Notes under the pieces: model-generated
Database searches by the model: none
Seen by the model: the letters and a program-made list of their open reading frames with translations, nothing else
Told to the model about the DNA's origin: nothing
NCBI RefSeq assembly: GCF_030817495.1
Contig: NZ_JAUSZK010000001.1
Coordinates: 5,435,001 to 5,499,000, forward strand
Direction: 5' to 3'
DNA: 64,000 nt
Source: Streptomyces sp. V3I7
GTDB taxonomy: Bacteria > Actinomycetota > Actinomycetes > Streptomycetales > Streptomycetaceae
In this document: positions 7,757-15,106 of the stretch, one piece after another
How positions within the stretch are numbered: position 1 is the stretch's first letter
Layout of the letters: each line of letters opens with the position of its first letter
Program-made: the position numbers and the translations under genes

Positions 7757-8983
7757 TCAGGCCGCTTCGGCGAGCTCGATGGGGAACGCCGTTTGCTCGT
7801 CGAACAACTTGCGGCGCTGGAGGCAGTGGCAGAGCTGGCCGATCATGCGGTTGAACAGGTTGCGCTGAGCGGCGGCGTGCCAGTCGCCGATCTCGCGGCG
7901 GCGCCGGTAGTGGGCGTCGGCTCCGGGTGAGTGGCGAAGGGCGGCGAAGGCCCAGAGGTAGCCGGCATGGTTGAGCCGGTCGTTCTTCACCCATCGGCGG
8001 GTGATCGACGACTTCTTCCCCGAGGCCCTGGTGATTGGCGAGGAGCCGGCGTACGCCTTCAGGCCACGGGCGTCGGCGAAGCGGGTGCGGTCGTCCCCCA
8101 TCCCAGCCAGGATCCGGGCGGCGAGCTGGATGCCGAGGCCGGGGAAGCTCAGCAAGATCTCGGCGTCCGGGTGCTGAGGGAACGTCTCCTCCACTGCCTC
8201 AGCGAGCTGGTCGGCGGCGGTGCAGGCGGCTTCCAGATGGATGAGGAGGGCGAGCATCTGCTTGCCGAGCGCGTCCTCGATCAGCGGCAGTTGGTGGGCC
8301 CACTCAGCGCGGAAGACGTCGCGGAGGCGGTCGGCCTCCGCCTCGATGCCGCGTTTGCGGCCGGCCCGCTTGAGTGCGGCCTGGAGTTGTGTCCGGGTCA
8401 GCCGTGCGGCTCGTGAAGGGGTCGGGGCGGCCTTGAGGAGTTCACGGGCCTCTGGGCGGTATAGGCCGTTGGCCCATACGGCGAAGGCGTCCAGGGCGGC
8501 CGGGTAGTACTCGCGCAGCAGTGAGCGGAGCTGGTTGGCGATCTGCTGCCGGTTCCACAGAGCGTCCTGCTGGGCGCGGGCCAGGACGCCGATGGCACGA
8601 CCGAGGTCGCTGTCGTCGGGCAGGGGCCGGTGGGCGTGCATGTCGGTGCGCAGGATGTTCGCCAGGACGAGGGCGTCGCCGGGGTCGGACTTCTTGCGCG
8701 AGACGGAGTGGCGGTCACGGTCGCGGGCGGCCGCCATCGGGTTGATCGCGAACACCTTCCGCGTCCCGGTCCGCAGCACGGCAACGAGTGGGCCCCGGGA
8801 TGTCTCGATCGCCACCGGGATCGGGTTCTCCTCGGTGTCGCCGTACTCGGCAAGCAGCTCCAGCAGGACTTTGTAGCCGGCCGCGTCGTCGGTGATGTGC
8901 CGCTTGGCCACTAACGTGCCGGTGTCGTCGACCAGGGCGACGTCGTGGGTACGTTCTGCCCAGTCGATTCCGCAGTAGATCAA
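7757..8983 (-). CDS. IS110-family DEDD transposase/recombinase
   Basis: 408 residues. The N-terminal RuvC-like DEDD domain begins YCGIDWAERTHDVALVD (D7) and has AIETSRG (Glu near 60) and KKSDPGDALVLANILR. A helical linker follows, then a Transposase_20 domain with LSFPGLGIQLAARILAGMGD and AYAGSSPITRASGK; the serine region there is the second catalytic site of the family. Length is normal and nothing is disrupted. The start is TTG (CAA at 8981-8983) with GGGAGGG about 6 nt upstream. IS110 enzymes such as IS621 are known to use a bridge RNA made from the element's own non-coding end. Confidence 0.92.
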   Translation of the reverse strand: MIYCGIDWAERTHDVALVDDTGTLVAKRHITDDAAGYKVLLELLAEYGDTEENPIPVAIETSRGPLVAVLRTGTRKVFAINPMAAARDRDRHSVSRKKSDPGDALVLANILRTDMHAHRPLPDDSDLGRAIGVLARAQQDALWNRQQIANQLRSLLREYYPAALDAFAVWANGLYRPEARELLKAAPTPSRAARLTRTQLQAALKRAGRKRGIEAEADRLRDVFRAEWAHQLPLIEDALGKQMLALLIHLEAACTAADQLAEAVEETFPQHPDAEILLSFPGLGIQLAARILAGMGDDRTRFADARGLKAYAGSSPITRASGKKSSITRRWVKNDRLNHAGYLWAFAALRHSPGADAHYRRRREIGDWHAAAQRNLFNRMIGQLCHCLQRRKLFDEQTAFPIELAEAA

Positions 8984-9200
8984 GGTGTTCCCTCCCCTAT
9001 GTGCCGGGTGTTTGCGCTGGTCACGAGCGCATGCGGGCCACGCGAGCGACCTAATCCCAGGCCTCGACCGCAGCAGGGTCGGGCCGACACCTCACTAGCC
9101 GTTCGTGGCACCAGCGCACCCCACGGGCCCCGGTCTGCGCGGGAGCTCGAATGGCTCGGGCGTATCAAGGGGTCACCGCGTGGCGGGCTCGCACCACCAA
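8984..9200 (-). ncRNA. Candidate bridge RNA region of the IS110 element
   Basis: Non-coding DNA upstream of the IS110 gene, where IS110-group elements encode their bridge RNA. Visible structure: CGACC-N7-GGTCG stem (9065-9081, extendable by two pairs), and a longer arm 9019-9051 in which GGTC/GACC and GCG/CGC pair around a symmetric 4-nt internal loop, the general form of a bridge-RNA guide loop. A further 8-bp repeat CAACACCA/TGGTGTTG lies nearby (9198-9230). The limits are approximate, and the guide pairing was not established. Confidence 0.35.
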
Positions 9201-9639
9201 CACCAACGAGTGATCAAGTGGCTGGTGTTGACGTTCGGCGGCGCCGGGCGGCATCAGGTCTCAGCCTGGGTCTCGCGGACCGTGCAGGCTTCAGATGTCC
9301 GTCCGGCCCCGGCGGGCGCCCACACCCCTGCTGCGTGGTGGCGGCCACGAAGACGTCGAACAGCGCTCGCTCTGGGTCGAGGCATCATGGCCGGGGACCT
9401 CAGTAGGCGTCCGCCCCGCGTCCACGCAACCGCCACCACACCGAGCACTGGGGCCGCGCGCCGCTCTATGCGGAGGTCTCAGCAGACCCGGTTCGCCGGA
9501 GGCGTCGCAGCCCAGTACTCGAACATCCCGAGAAGCTTCTGCTCCATCGGGACGCCCTTAGATACGGATTAGGTTCGCCGTGTTGGTGGTCGTGGCGGTT
9601 GGATGTGGGGTGACGTCCGATCCGACCGCTGGAGGCGCG
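9201..9639. other. Gene-poor stretch inside the IS630-type region
   Basis: About 440 bp with no reading frame I can assign to a family on either strand. Short frames are present but lack ribosome sites and conserved motifs. It is probably decayed IS or cargo sequence lying between the IS110 left end and the IS630 fragment. Confidence 0.5.
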
Positions 9640-9936
9640 GTGGCCGAGCCTGTCCGAGTGCGCAGACTGACCGACCAGGAGGGGCAGCGGCTGCAGCAGA
9701 TGGTGCGCCGGGGCACCACCAGTTCGGTGCGCTATCGGCGCGCGATGATGCTGCTCGCCTCGGCCGGCGGGAACCGCGTGCCGGTGATCGCACAGCTGGT
9801 GCAGGCGGACGAGGACACCGTCCGGGATGTCATCCACCGGTTCAACGAGATCGGCCTGGCCTGCCTGGACCCCAGGTGGGCGGGAGGCCGTCCCCGCCAA
9901 CTCAGCACTGACGAAGAGGACTTCGTCGTCCAGACA
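9640..9936 (+). pseudogene. Truncated IS630-family transposase (N-terminal HTH part)
   Basis: From GTG 9640, about 99 residues match the start of IS630 transposases: VRRLTDQEGQRLQQMVRRG, SSVRYRRAMMLLASAGG, then an HTH (VPVIAQLVQADEDTVRDVIHRFNEIG) and DPRWAGGRPRQLSTDEEDFVVQT. The family continues with a DDE catalytic domain. Here homology stops near 9936 and the frame runs into unrelated sequence, then the right terminal repeat. It cannot be catalytic. It identifies the origin of the surrounding terminal repeats. Confidence 0.8.
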
Positions 9937-10024
9937 GGGTCACCCGTCGGGGCATGCGCTCAGGCCGATGCCTCACGGCAGGTGCGGCGTACACACAACC
10001 CGGTGAACCTTCCCGGTCAAAGCA

Positions 10025-10447
10025 CTAGAGGCCGAACAGGCTGAGGTCCGCGGCCAGTTCCTTGAACGTCTCGCGTGGTTCCGCGACCAGTTTGCGCTGG
10101 GCGAGGTCCAGGAGGCCGGCGGTCGCGGTGACCTCGGCGGCCACGGTGCCGTCCGTCTTGCGGATGACCTGACGGATGCGGAACGTCTTGCCGCCGCCCC
10201 ACTCGAACTCGCAGGTCACGTCGACCTCGTCGCCCGCGACCAGTTCACGCCGGTAACGGATCGTGGTCTCCAGCGCTACGGGGCCCACGCCCTTGCCGAT
10301 GAGCTGGGCCTGGGTGACGCCGGCTGCCTGCAGCAGGCACCAGCGGGCGTGCTCGGCGTAGTTGATGTACACGCTCTGGTTGAGGTGGCCCTGCACATCG
10401 GTCTCATAGCCGCGGACGGTGACCCGGACGGAAAACGGCTCGCTCAC
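10025..10447 (-). CDS. Hotdog-fold acyl-CoA thioesterase
   Basis: 140 residues. YETDVQGHLNQSVYINYAEHARW is the 4-hydroxybenzoyl-CoA thioesterase/YbgC signature (residues about 14-36), with the catalytic-type Asp and the G-H-x-N motif. Enzymes of this type hydrolyse acyl-CoA thioesters in the cytosol; the substrate is not predictable. Start: GTG 10447 (VSEPFSVRV), with GGGG 5 nt upstream; an ATG at 10501 would add 18 residues not typical of the family. The stop TAG lies on the right boundary (cTAg) of the IS630-type element, so the insertion preserved the coding sequence. Confidence 0.85.
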   Translation of the reverse strand: MSEPFSVRVTVRGYETDVQGHLNQSVYINYAEHARWCLLQAAGVTQAQLIGKGVGPVALETTIRYRRELVAGDEVDVTCEFEWGGGKTFRIRQVIRKTDGTVAAEVTATAGLLDLAQRKLVAEPRETFKELAADLSLFGL

Positions 10448-10457
10448 TGCTTCCCCT

Positions 10458-10478
10458 TCGTACGTTCGTACGTTCGTT
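10458..10478. repeat. Tandem TACGTTCG repeat upstream of the thioesterase gene
   Basis: Two adjacent copies of TACGTTCG (10461-10476) preceded by TTCG, within 15-30 bp of the thioesterase start. It may be an operator of TetR type, but no regulator is adjacent. Confidence 0.3.
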
Positions 10479-10507
10479 GTCCAGCCCACCGATCTTGGCA
10501 TGTCCCT

Positions 10508-11149
10508 TTACGTCCGGCGGGGGGAAGCGAGCAGATAGCGCGTTCTCGTGCGGGGCTCGGTGTACTCGCCAGGCTGCCAGCCCGCGGTGTGCAGAGTGGC
10601 GGCGCAGGCTTTCAGGGTCTCGGCGTCGGGGGCGTACACCGCGACCGCTTCCGGTTGCGGGGTGGCCCGTACGCGGTAGCCGTCGGAGTCCGCGCCCGCC
10701 GGGCGATGGCCGGCCGCCTCCAACGCGAGCGCGGCGGCCTGGATCAGGTGCGTGCGCTCCCAGGCGCAGGGGCGGTCCGTGGCGCCGTTCGGGTTGGTCA
10801 TCCGGCGCAGCTCCAGCAGGCCCTGCCATGCACTGTGCACCTCGCGGGCGCGGGACGGGGTGCCGGTCGGCTCGTTCTCGTCGCCCACGCGGGCCGTGAA
10901 GATCCCGGTCGCGGAGGGCCCGGGGGTGGCCGGGCCAGGGGTGGCTTCTGTCGGCTCCGGGGGCTGGTCCCGTGCGCGCTGGCCCGCCGGGGTCAGGAAG
11001 TGGTCGTGCGGCGGGCGCGGGTGACGGAAGGCGAGGCCGTGTCTCACCAGCGCCGCGAGCTGCGCCTCCGTACCGCTGCGCAGTCGTCCGGACACCGGGT
11101 CCGCGGCGTCGATGATGCGCCGCTGTGCGGCGGTCGGCGGTCGTGTCAC
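10508..11149 (-). CDS. Hypothetical protein, possible N-terminal winged helix
   Basis: 213 residues, family not recognised. The first 60 residues (TAAQRRIIDAAD, EAQLAALVRHGLAF, HDHFLTPAGQRARDQ) look like a small winged-helix module with a typical LTPAG turn. A Pro/Thr-rich linker follows (about 62-85), then a C-terminal domain with YRVRATPQPEAVAVYAPD and HTAGWQPGEYTE. The start is a GTG (CAC at 11147-11149) with GGAGTG 7 nt upstream. It is 60 bp upstream of the thioesterase gene on the same strand, so co-transcription is possible. Function unknown. Confidence 0.6.
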   Translation of the reverse strand: MTRPPTAAQRRIIDAADPVSGRLRSGTEAQLAALVRHGLAFRHPRPPHDHFLTPAGQRARDQPPEPTEATPGPATPGPSATGIFTARVGDENEPTGTPSRAREVHSAWQGLLELRRMTNPNGATDRPCAWERTHLIQAAALALEAAGHRPAGADSDGYRVRATPQPEAVAVYAPDAETLKACAATLHTAGWQPGEYTEPRTRTRYLLASPRRT

Positions 11150-11334
11150 AGCGCACTCCTCCCCAGTGAGCGGTCATGAGCGATCCGTCATGAGTGATCA
11201 GTCATCCGCAGCGTACGACCGGGCTCTGACAGTCGGCCCGGGCCGCCGCCCGGGCGCCCGCGCCGCAGGGTGCCACGTCGTGCCTGGGTAGGGTGTCCGG
11301 GACACGCATCGTGAACCGGAAACAAGGAGCAGAC

Positions 11335-12165
11335 GTGAGCGAGCCGGCGTCCATCGCCCTGCAGCGGGAGATCGCCCGGGATCTCCAGGTCGCCGAGACC
11401 TTCGAGGCCGAGCGGGAGATCGAGCGGCGGGTGGCCTTCCTCGCCGCACTGCTGACCTCCACCGCTCTTCGGTCCCTCGTGCTGGGCATCAGCGGCGGCG
11501 TCGACTCCACCACCACCGGCCGGCTCTGCCAGCTCGCCGTCGAGCGGGCGCGCGCCGCCGGGCACGAGGCGCGGTTCTACGCGATGCGGCTGCCCTACGG
11601 CGTCCAGGCCGACGAGCGGGACGCCCAGCTCGCGCTCTCCTTCATCCGGCCCGACGAGACGCTGACCGTGGACGTCAAGCCCGCGAGCGACGCAGCCCTC
11701 GAGACCGTACTGGCCGGCGGCGTGAGCTTCCGCGACGCCCACCACCAGGACTTCGTGCACGGCAACATCAAGGCCCGGCAGCGCATGATCGCGCAGTACG
11801 CGGTGGCCGGCGCCCACGACGGCCTCGTCGTCGGCACCGACCACGCCGCCGAGGCGGTCTCCGGCTTCTTCACCAAGTTCGGCGACGGCGCCGCCGACGT
11901 CGTCCCGCTGACCGGCCTGACCAAGCGCCGGGTGCGTGCCGTCGCGGATGCGCTGGGCGCCCCGGCCGAGCTGGTGTGGAAGACGCCGACGGCCGACCTG
12001 GAGACCCTCGCCCCGGGCAAGGCCGACGAGGACGCGCTCGGTGTCACGTACGACGACATCGACGACTTCCTGGAGGGCAAGCCGGTCGACGAGCGCGCCT
12101 TCGAGACGATCGTCCGCCGCTACCGCCTCACGGAGCACAAGCGTCAGTTGCCGATCGCTCCCTAG
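11335..12165 (+). CDS. nadE: Ammonia-dependent NAD+ synthetase
   Basis: 276 residues. The PP-loop ATP-pyrophosphatase motif SGGVDSTT sits at about 52-59. HGNIKARQRMIAQYAVAG, GTDHAAEAVSGFFTKFGDGAADV and GLTKRRVR are NadE signatures, and there is no N-terminal glutaminase domain. The enzyme adenylates deamido-NAD+ and amidates it with ammonia, the last step of NAD+ synthesis. The start is GTG 11335 with AAGGAG 6 nt upstream; 14 further upstream codons are open but lack a site. It converges on the hydrolase gene, 15 bp apart. Confidence 0.95.
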   Translation: MSEPASIALQREIARDLQVAETFEAEREIERRVAFLAALLTSTALRSLVLGISGGVDSTTTGRLCQLAVERARAAGHEARFYAMRLPYGVQADERDAQLALSFIRPDETLTVDVKPASDAALETVLAGGVSFRDAHHQDFVHGNIKARQRMIAQYAVAGAHDGLVVGTDHAAEAVSGFFTKFGDGAADVVPLTGLTKRRVRAVADALGAPAELVWKTPTADLETLAPGKADEDALGVTYDDIDDFLEGKPVDERAFETIVRRYRLTEHKRQLPIAP

Positions 12166-12180
12166 CCGACCCGACCTGGG

Positions 12181-12930
12181 TCAGCCGAGGTGCCGGGCGA
12201 AGAACCGCAGCGTGCTGTCCATCTCGTGCGCCGGGAGCTCCCCGTGCCTGCCGGGATGGGCGTGCAGTGCCTTCTCGGTCGAGGCCAGCGCGTCGAACAG
12301 TGCCAGGCACTCGGCGCGCGGCACCCGCTCGTCGTCCCACTGCACCAGGAACTCCACCGGGACGGTGATCCCCGCGGCCGCCTCCGCCGAGGCCGACGCG
12401 CCGCCCAGCCCTAGCACCGCCGCGCGGACCCGGGGCTCGGCGGCGACGAACGGCACGCCGAGCCCGCAGCCGAGCGAGACGCCCCAGTAGCCCACCGGTC
12501 CCGTGCCGACGTGGTCGAGCCGCTGGACCGCGCCCAGGACCGCCCGCCATTCCGGGACGGTCTGCCGTGCCACGAGCGCCTGGAAGTCGGCGATGAGCGG
12601 GGCCAGTTCGTCTCCCGCCTCCACGCGCGCCTGGTTCTCGGTCGCGAGGCGGTCGTACTCTTCGACCCGCGGCCGGTCGCCATGGGCGGGCACGTCGACC
12701 GCCACCACCGCGTAGCCGGACTCCGTCACGAAGCGGTGCGCACGGGCCACGATCTCGGGCGCCTTCTTGTGCCGGCCGCCCCCGTGCCCCAGCAGGATCA
12801 GCGGACGCGGACCGGTGCCACCCTCGGGCGTCCACAACACGCCGGGTATCGCGTCGAGTTCATCGGTCGCGTCGAGGGTGAAGAGCTGTTCGTTGACGCC
12901 GTCGGACGACGTCTGGGAGGTGAAGCGCAT
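12181..12930 (-). CDS. Alpha/beta hydrolase, dienelactone-hydrolase-like
   Basis: 249 residues. The nucleophile elbow is G-V-S-L-G (GYWGVSLGCGLG, about 150), with an oxyanion-type LLGHGGGRHKK near residue 50, an acidic residue in LVQWDDERVP and a C-terminal histidine in HPGRHGELP. The fold covers the whole chain and no signal peptide is seen, so it should be cytosolic. Substrate unknown; it is similar in layout to small esterases of the DLH/FrsA group. ATG start at 12930; the 190 bp upstream contain a 20-bp tandem repeat. Confidence 0.8.
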   Translation of the reverse strand: MRFTSQTSSDGVNEQLFTLDATDELDAIPGVLWTPEGGTGPRPLILLGHGGGRHKKAPEIVARAHRFVTESGYAVVAVDVPAHGDRPRVEEYDRLATENQARVEAGDELAPLIADFQALVARQTVPEWRAVLGAVQRLDHVGTGPVGYWGVSLGCGLGVPFVAAEPRVRAAVLGLGGASASAEAAAGITVPVEFLVQWDDERVPRAECLALFDALASTEKALHAHPGRHGELPAHEMDSTLRFFARHLG

Positions 12931-13066
12931 AGCGTTCCAGGCCTTTCGGGATGCCTTCTGCGGGCACTCCCCGGGCCATGCGAAGGAGGGAGTCCCGATC
13001 TGTCATCGCGTTGATCGGTCTCACCTCCTCGGCTCGCTGCGGCGCACGGCGACGCGCAACGTATCA

Positions 13067-13105
13067 CGGTGCGCTTCACCCCCTGACGGTGCCCTTCACC
13101 CCTGA
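13067..13105. repeat. 20-bp tandem repeat upstream of the hydrolase gene
   Basis: Two head-to-tail copies of CGGTGCSCTTCACCCC(C)TGA (13067-13086 and 13087-13105), differing at one base and one C. They lie 140-175 bp upstream of the hydrolase start and next to the end of the aminotransferase gene. Confidence 0.55.
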
Positions 13106-13112
13106 CAACGCC

Positions 13113-13140
13113 TCAGCGGATCACTGCCGGTATCCGCTCA
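13113..13140 (-). terminator. Stem-loop over the aminotransferase stop codon
   Basis: AGCGGAT-N10-ATCCGCT (13115-13121 and 13132-13138), extendable by CT/AG across a mismatch. It covers the stop codon of the aminotransferase and has no U-tract, as is usual in Streptomyces. Terminator by position. Confidence 0.4.
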
Positions 13141-14329
13141 GGAAGCGACCGATCCGGCCGATCGCCGCCTCCAGGTCGTCCGCGTACGGCAGCGTGAGGA
13201 TGCGGAAGTGGTCCGGCGTCGGCCAGTTGAAGCCCGTGCCCTGGACCACCTGGATCTTCTCCCGCAGCAGCAGGTCGAGGACGAACTTCTCGTCGTCGTG
13301 GATCGGGTGCACCTTGGGGTCGATGCGCGGGAAGGCGTACAGCGCGCCCTTCGGCTTCACGCACGACACCCCGGGGATCTCGTTGAGCTTCTCCCAGGCC
13401 ACGTCCCGCTGTTCGCGCAACCGGCCGCCGGGCGCGGTGAGTTCGTGGATGGACTGACGGCCGCCGAGCGCGGCCTGGATGGCGTACTGCGCGGGCGCGT
13501 TGGGGCACAGGCGCATGGAGGCCAGCATGGTGAGGCCCTCCAGGTAGTTGCGCGCGTGCTGCTTCGGGCCCGTGACGACCAGCCAGCCGGAGCGGAAACC
13601 CGCCACGCGGTACGTCTTCGACAGCCCGCAGAAGGTGAGGACGACCAGGTCGGGGGCGAGTGCGGCGGCCGAGTGGTGCACCGCGTCGTCGTACAGGATC
13701 TGGTCGTAGATCTCGTCGGCGAAGACCATCAGGCCGTGGCGGCGGGCCAGATCGAGGATGCCCTCCACCACCTCCTTCGGATAGACCGCGCCCGTGGGGT
13801 TGTTGGGGTTGATGATGACCACGGCCTTGGTACGGTCCGTGATCTTCGACGCCATGTCCGCCAAGTCCGGGTACCAGTCGGACTGTTCGTCGCAGAGGTA
13901 GTGGACCGCCGTGCCACCTGCGAGAGTCGTGACGGCGGTCCAGAGCGGGAAGTCCGGTGCCGGGATGAGGATTTCGTCGCCGTCCTCCACCAGCGCCTGT
14001 ACGGCCATCGACACCAGCTCGGACACGCCGTTGCCGAGGAACACGTCGTCGACGCCGACCTCCAGGCCCCGCTCCTGGTAGCGCTGGGCCACGGCGCGGC
14101 GGGCGGAGAGGATGCCGCGCGAGTCGGTGTAGCCGTGCGCCCGAGGAAGCATGCGGATCATGTCCTGGAGGACCTCCTCCGGCGCCTCGAATCCGAACGC
14201 GGCCGGGTTGCCCGTGTTCAGGCGCAGCACGCTGTGCCCCGCCGCCTCCAGCGCATCGGCGTGCTCGATCACCGGGCCGCGGATCTCGTAACAGACCTCG
14301 CTGAGCTTGTTCGACTGCCGGAACTCCAT
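13121..14329 (-). CDS. AlaA-type pyridoxal-phosphate aminotransferase
   Basis: 402 residues, class I aminotransferase, full length. HGYTDSRGI, NPNNPTGAVYP, FADEIYDQILYDD (Asp binding the pyridine nitrogen) and GLSKTYRVAGFRSGW (Schiff-base lysine) are all in place, as is the substrate-carboxylate arginine in FRILTLP. The sequence is of the AlaA/AlaT kind that interconverts glutamate plus pyruvate with 2-oxoglutarate plus alanine; aspartate is an alternative donor. ATG start at 14329. It is divergent from an HxlR regulator, with a strong palindrome in the 81-bp gap, so it is probably that regulator's target. Confidence 0.9.
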   Translation of the reverse strand: MEFRQSNKLSEVCYEIRGPVIEHADALEAAGHSVLRLNTGNPAAFGFEAPEEVLQDMIRMLPRAHGYTDSRGILSARRAVAQRYQERGLEVGVDDVFLGNGVSELVSMAVQALVEDGDEILIPAPDFPLWTAVTTLAGGTAVHYLCDEQSDWYPDLADMASKITDRTKAVVIINPNNPTGAVYPKEVVEGILDLARRHGLMVFADEIYDQILYDDAVHHSAAALAPDLVVLTFCGLSKTYRVAGFRSGWLVVTGPKQHARNYLEGLTMLASMRLCPNAPAQYAIQAALGGRQSIHELTAPGGRLREQRDVAWEKLNEIPGVSCVKPKGALYAFPRIDPKVHPIHDDEKFVLDLLLREKIQVVQGTGFNWPTPDHFRILTLPYADDLEAAIGRIGRFLSGYRQ

Positions 14330-14351
14330 GCGCCCCTCCAGGATCGAGTGT

Positions 14352-14370
14352 TACTTGGTTTTACCAAGTA
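14352..14370. promoter_or_regulatory. Palindromic HxlR operator
   Basis: TACTTGGT-TTT-ACCAAGTA, a perfect 8-bp inverted repeat with a 3-nt centre, in the shared promoter region of the aminotransferase and the HxlR gene. It lies 5 bp upstream of the -35 of the regulator. Size and form fit an HxlR dimer site. Confidence 0.65.
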
Positions 14371-14375
14371 GGAGC

Positions 14376-14411
14376 TTGGAAAGTCCAACAACATGTCTAG
14401 ACTGCGTCGCA
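14376..14411 (+). promoter_or_regulatory. Leaderless promoter of the HxlR gene
   Basis: -35 TTGGAA (14376-14381), 16-nt spacer, -10 TAGACT (14398-14403), then 7 nt to the ATG at 14411. Transcription would begin at the start codon, consistent with the absence of a ribosome site. Confidence 0.6.
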
Positions 14412-15037
14412 TGTCGCCTCGCCGAAGCTACGACCAGTACTGCTCCGCCGCCCGCGCTCTCGACCTGGTCGGCGACCGCTGGACCCTGCTGATCGTCCGT
14501 GAACTGCTCGCCGGCCCCCGCCGCTACACCGACCTGCACGCGGATCTGCCCGGCGTGAGCACCGACGTCCTCGCCTCCCGGCTCAAGGACATGGAACGGG
14601 ACGGCCTGACGACCCGTCGGCGACTGCCTCCGCCGGGCGCGGCCTACGTCTACGAACTCACCCCGCGAGGAAGAGGGTTGCTGCCCGTGCTCCAGACGCT
14701 GGGGGAGTGGGGGCAGGCCGCCCTCGGCGACCGGCGGCCCACCGACGCCGTACGCGCACACTGGTTCGCGCTGCCGCTGCTGCGGGAGCTGGATGGGGCG
14801 GGTGTCGTCGAAGTCCGGCTGGACGAGGGCCAGTTCCATCTGCACGTCGGCGCCGAGGACGGCCCGGTGTACGGCGACGGGCCCGCCCCCGTCGAACCCG
14901 ATGCCCGGCTCGTCCTGGACGCCGACACGTGCGCGGCCGTCGGCCGGGGTGAGGTGCGACTGCGGGACGCGGTACGGGCCGGGCGGGTCACGGTCACCGG
15001 CGACGGCCCGCTGGCCAAGGCGCTCCGGGAGGTGTGA
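14411..15037 (+). CDS. HxlR-family regulator with SCP2-like C-terminal domain
   Basis: 208 residues. The N-terminal HxlR winged helix (SYDQYCSAARALDLVGDRWTLLIVREL, split in the fold as helix 1 and 2; then GVSTDVLASRLKDMERDGL) is followed by about 100 residues resembling an SCP2 sterol-carrier or ligand-binding domain, with LVLDADTCAAVGRGEVRLRDAV. The two-domain form is common in actinobacteria and may allow binding of a hydrophobic ligand. Start: ATG 14411 fits the leaderless promoter; ATG 14393 lies upstream of the -10 and is rejected. It likely controls the aminotransferase and itself through the palindrome at 14352. Confidence 0.88.
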   Translation: MSPRRSYDQYCSAARALDLVGDRWTLLIVRELLAGPRRYTDLHADLPGVSTDVLASRLKDMERDGLTTRRRLPPPGAAYVYELTPRGRGLLPVLQTLGEWGQAALGDRRPTDAVRAHWFALPLLRELDGAGVVEVRLDEGQFHLHVGAEDGPVYGDGPAPVEPDARLVLDADTCAAVGRGEVRLRDAVRAGRVTVTGDGPLAKALREV

Positions 15038-15046
15038 GGGAACGAG

Positions 15047-15079
15047 TGAGGCCCGCCAACAGAGCGGTGGCGGGCCTCA
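15047..15079. terminator. Bidirectional terminator hairpin
   Basis: TGAGGCCCGCCA, 9-nt loop, TGGCGGGCCTCA: a perfect 12-bp stem between two converging genes, followed by GTTTGCTC on the plus strand. It should stop both the HxlR and the membrane-protein transcripts. Confidence 0.8.
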
Positions 15080-15106
15080 GTTTGCTCATGCGTTCTGCCG
15101 GGTCGG

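Larger units (their letters stand above)
6984..10025. mobile_element. IS630-type element remnant carrying a WD40-like gene and an IS110 element
   Basis: The left edge reads cTAGTGCCCTGACCG (from 6981). The right edge, reverse-complemented, reads CTAGTGCTTTGACCG (ending 10028). Inside the TA dinucleotides (6982-6983 and 10026-10027) the tips agree at 10 of 12 positions. IS630/Tc1 elements duplicate TA and have such tips, and a truncated IS630 transposase lies next to the right end. The 3.04-kb interior therefore looks like an IS630 element that lost most of its transposase and took in an IS110 element and an orphan gene. The two chromosomal genes on either side end exactly at the boundaries. 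Confidence 0.65.

Noticed and set aside
9466..9560. Minus-strand start MEQKLLGMFEYWAATPP
   Set aside because: Looks gene-like for about 25 codons but then meets a stop; too short to assign and kept only as possible debris.
9105..9572. Open frame in the IS630-type region
   Set aside because: No ribosome site, no motif, biased composition; it overlaps the presumed IS110 left end.
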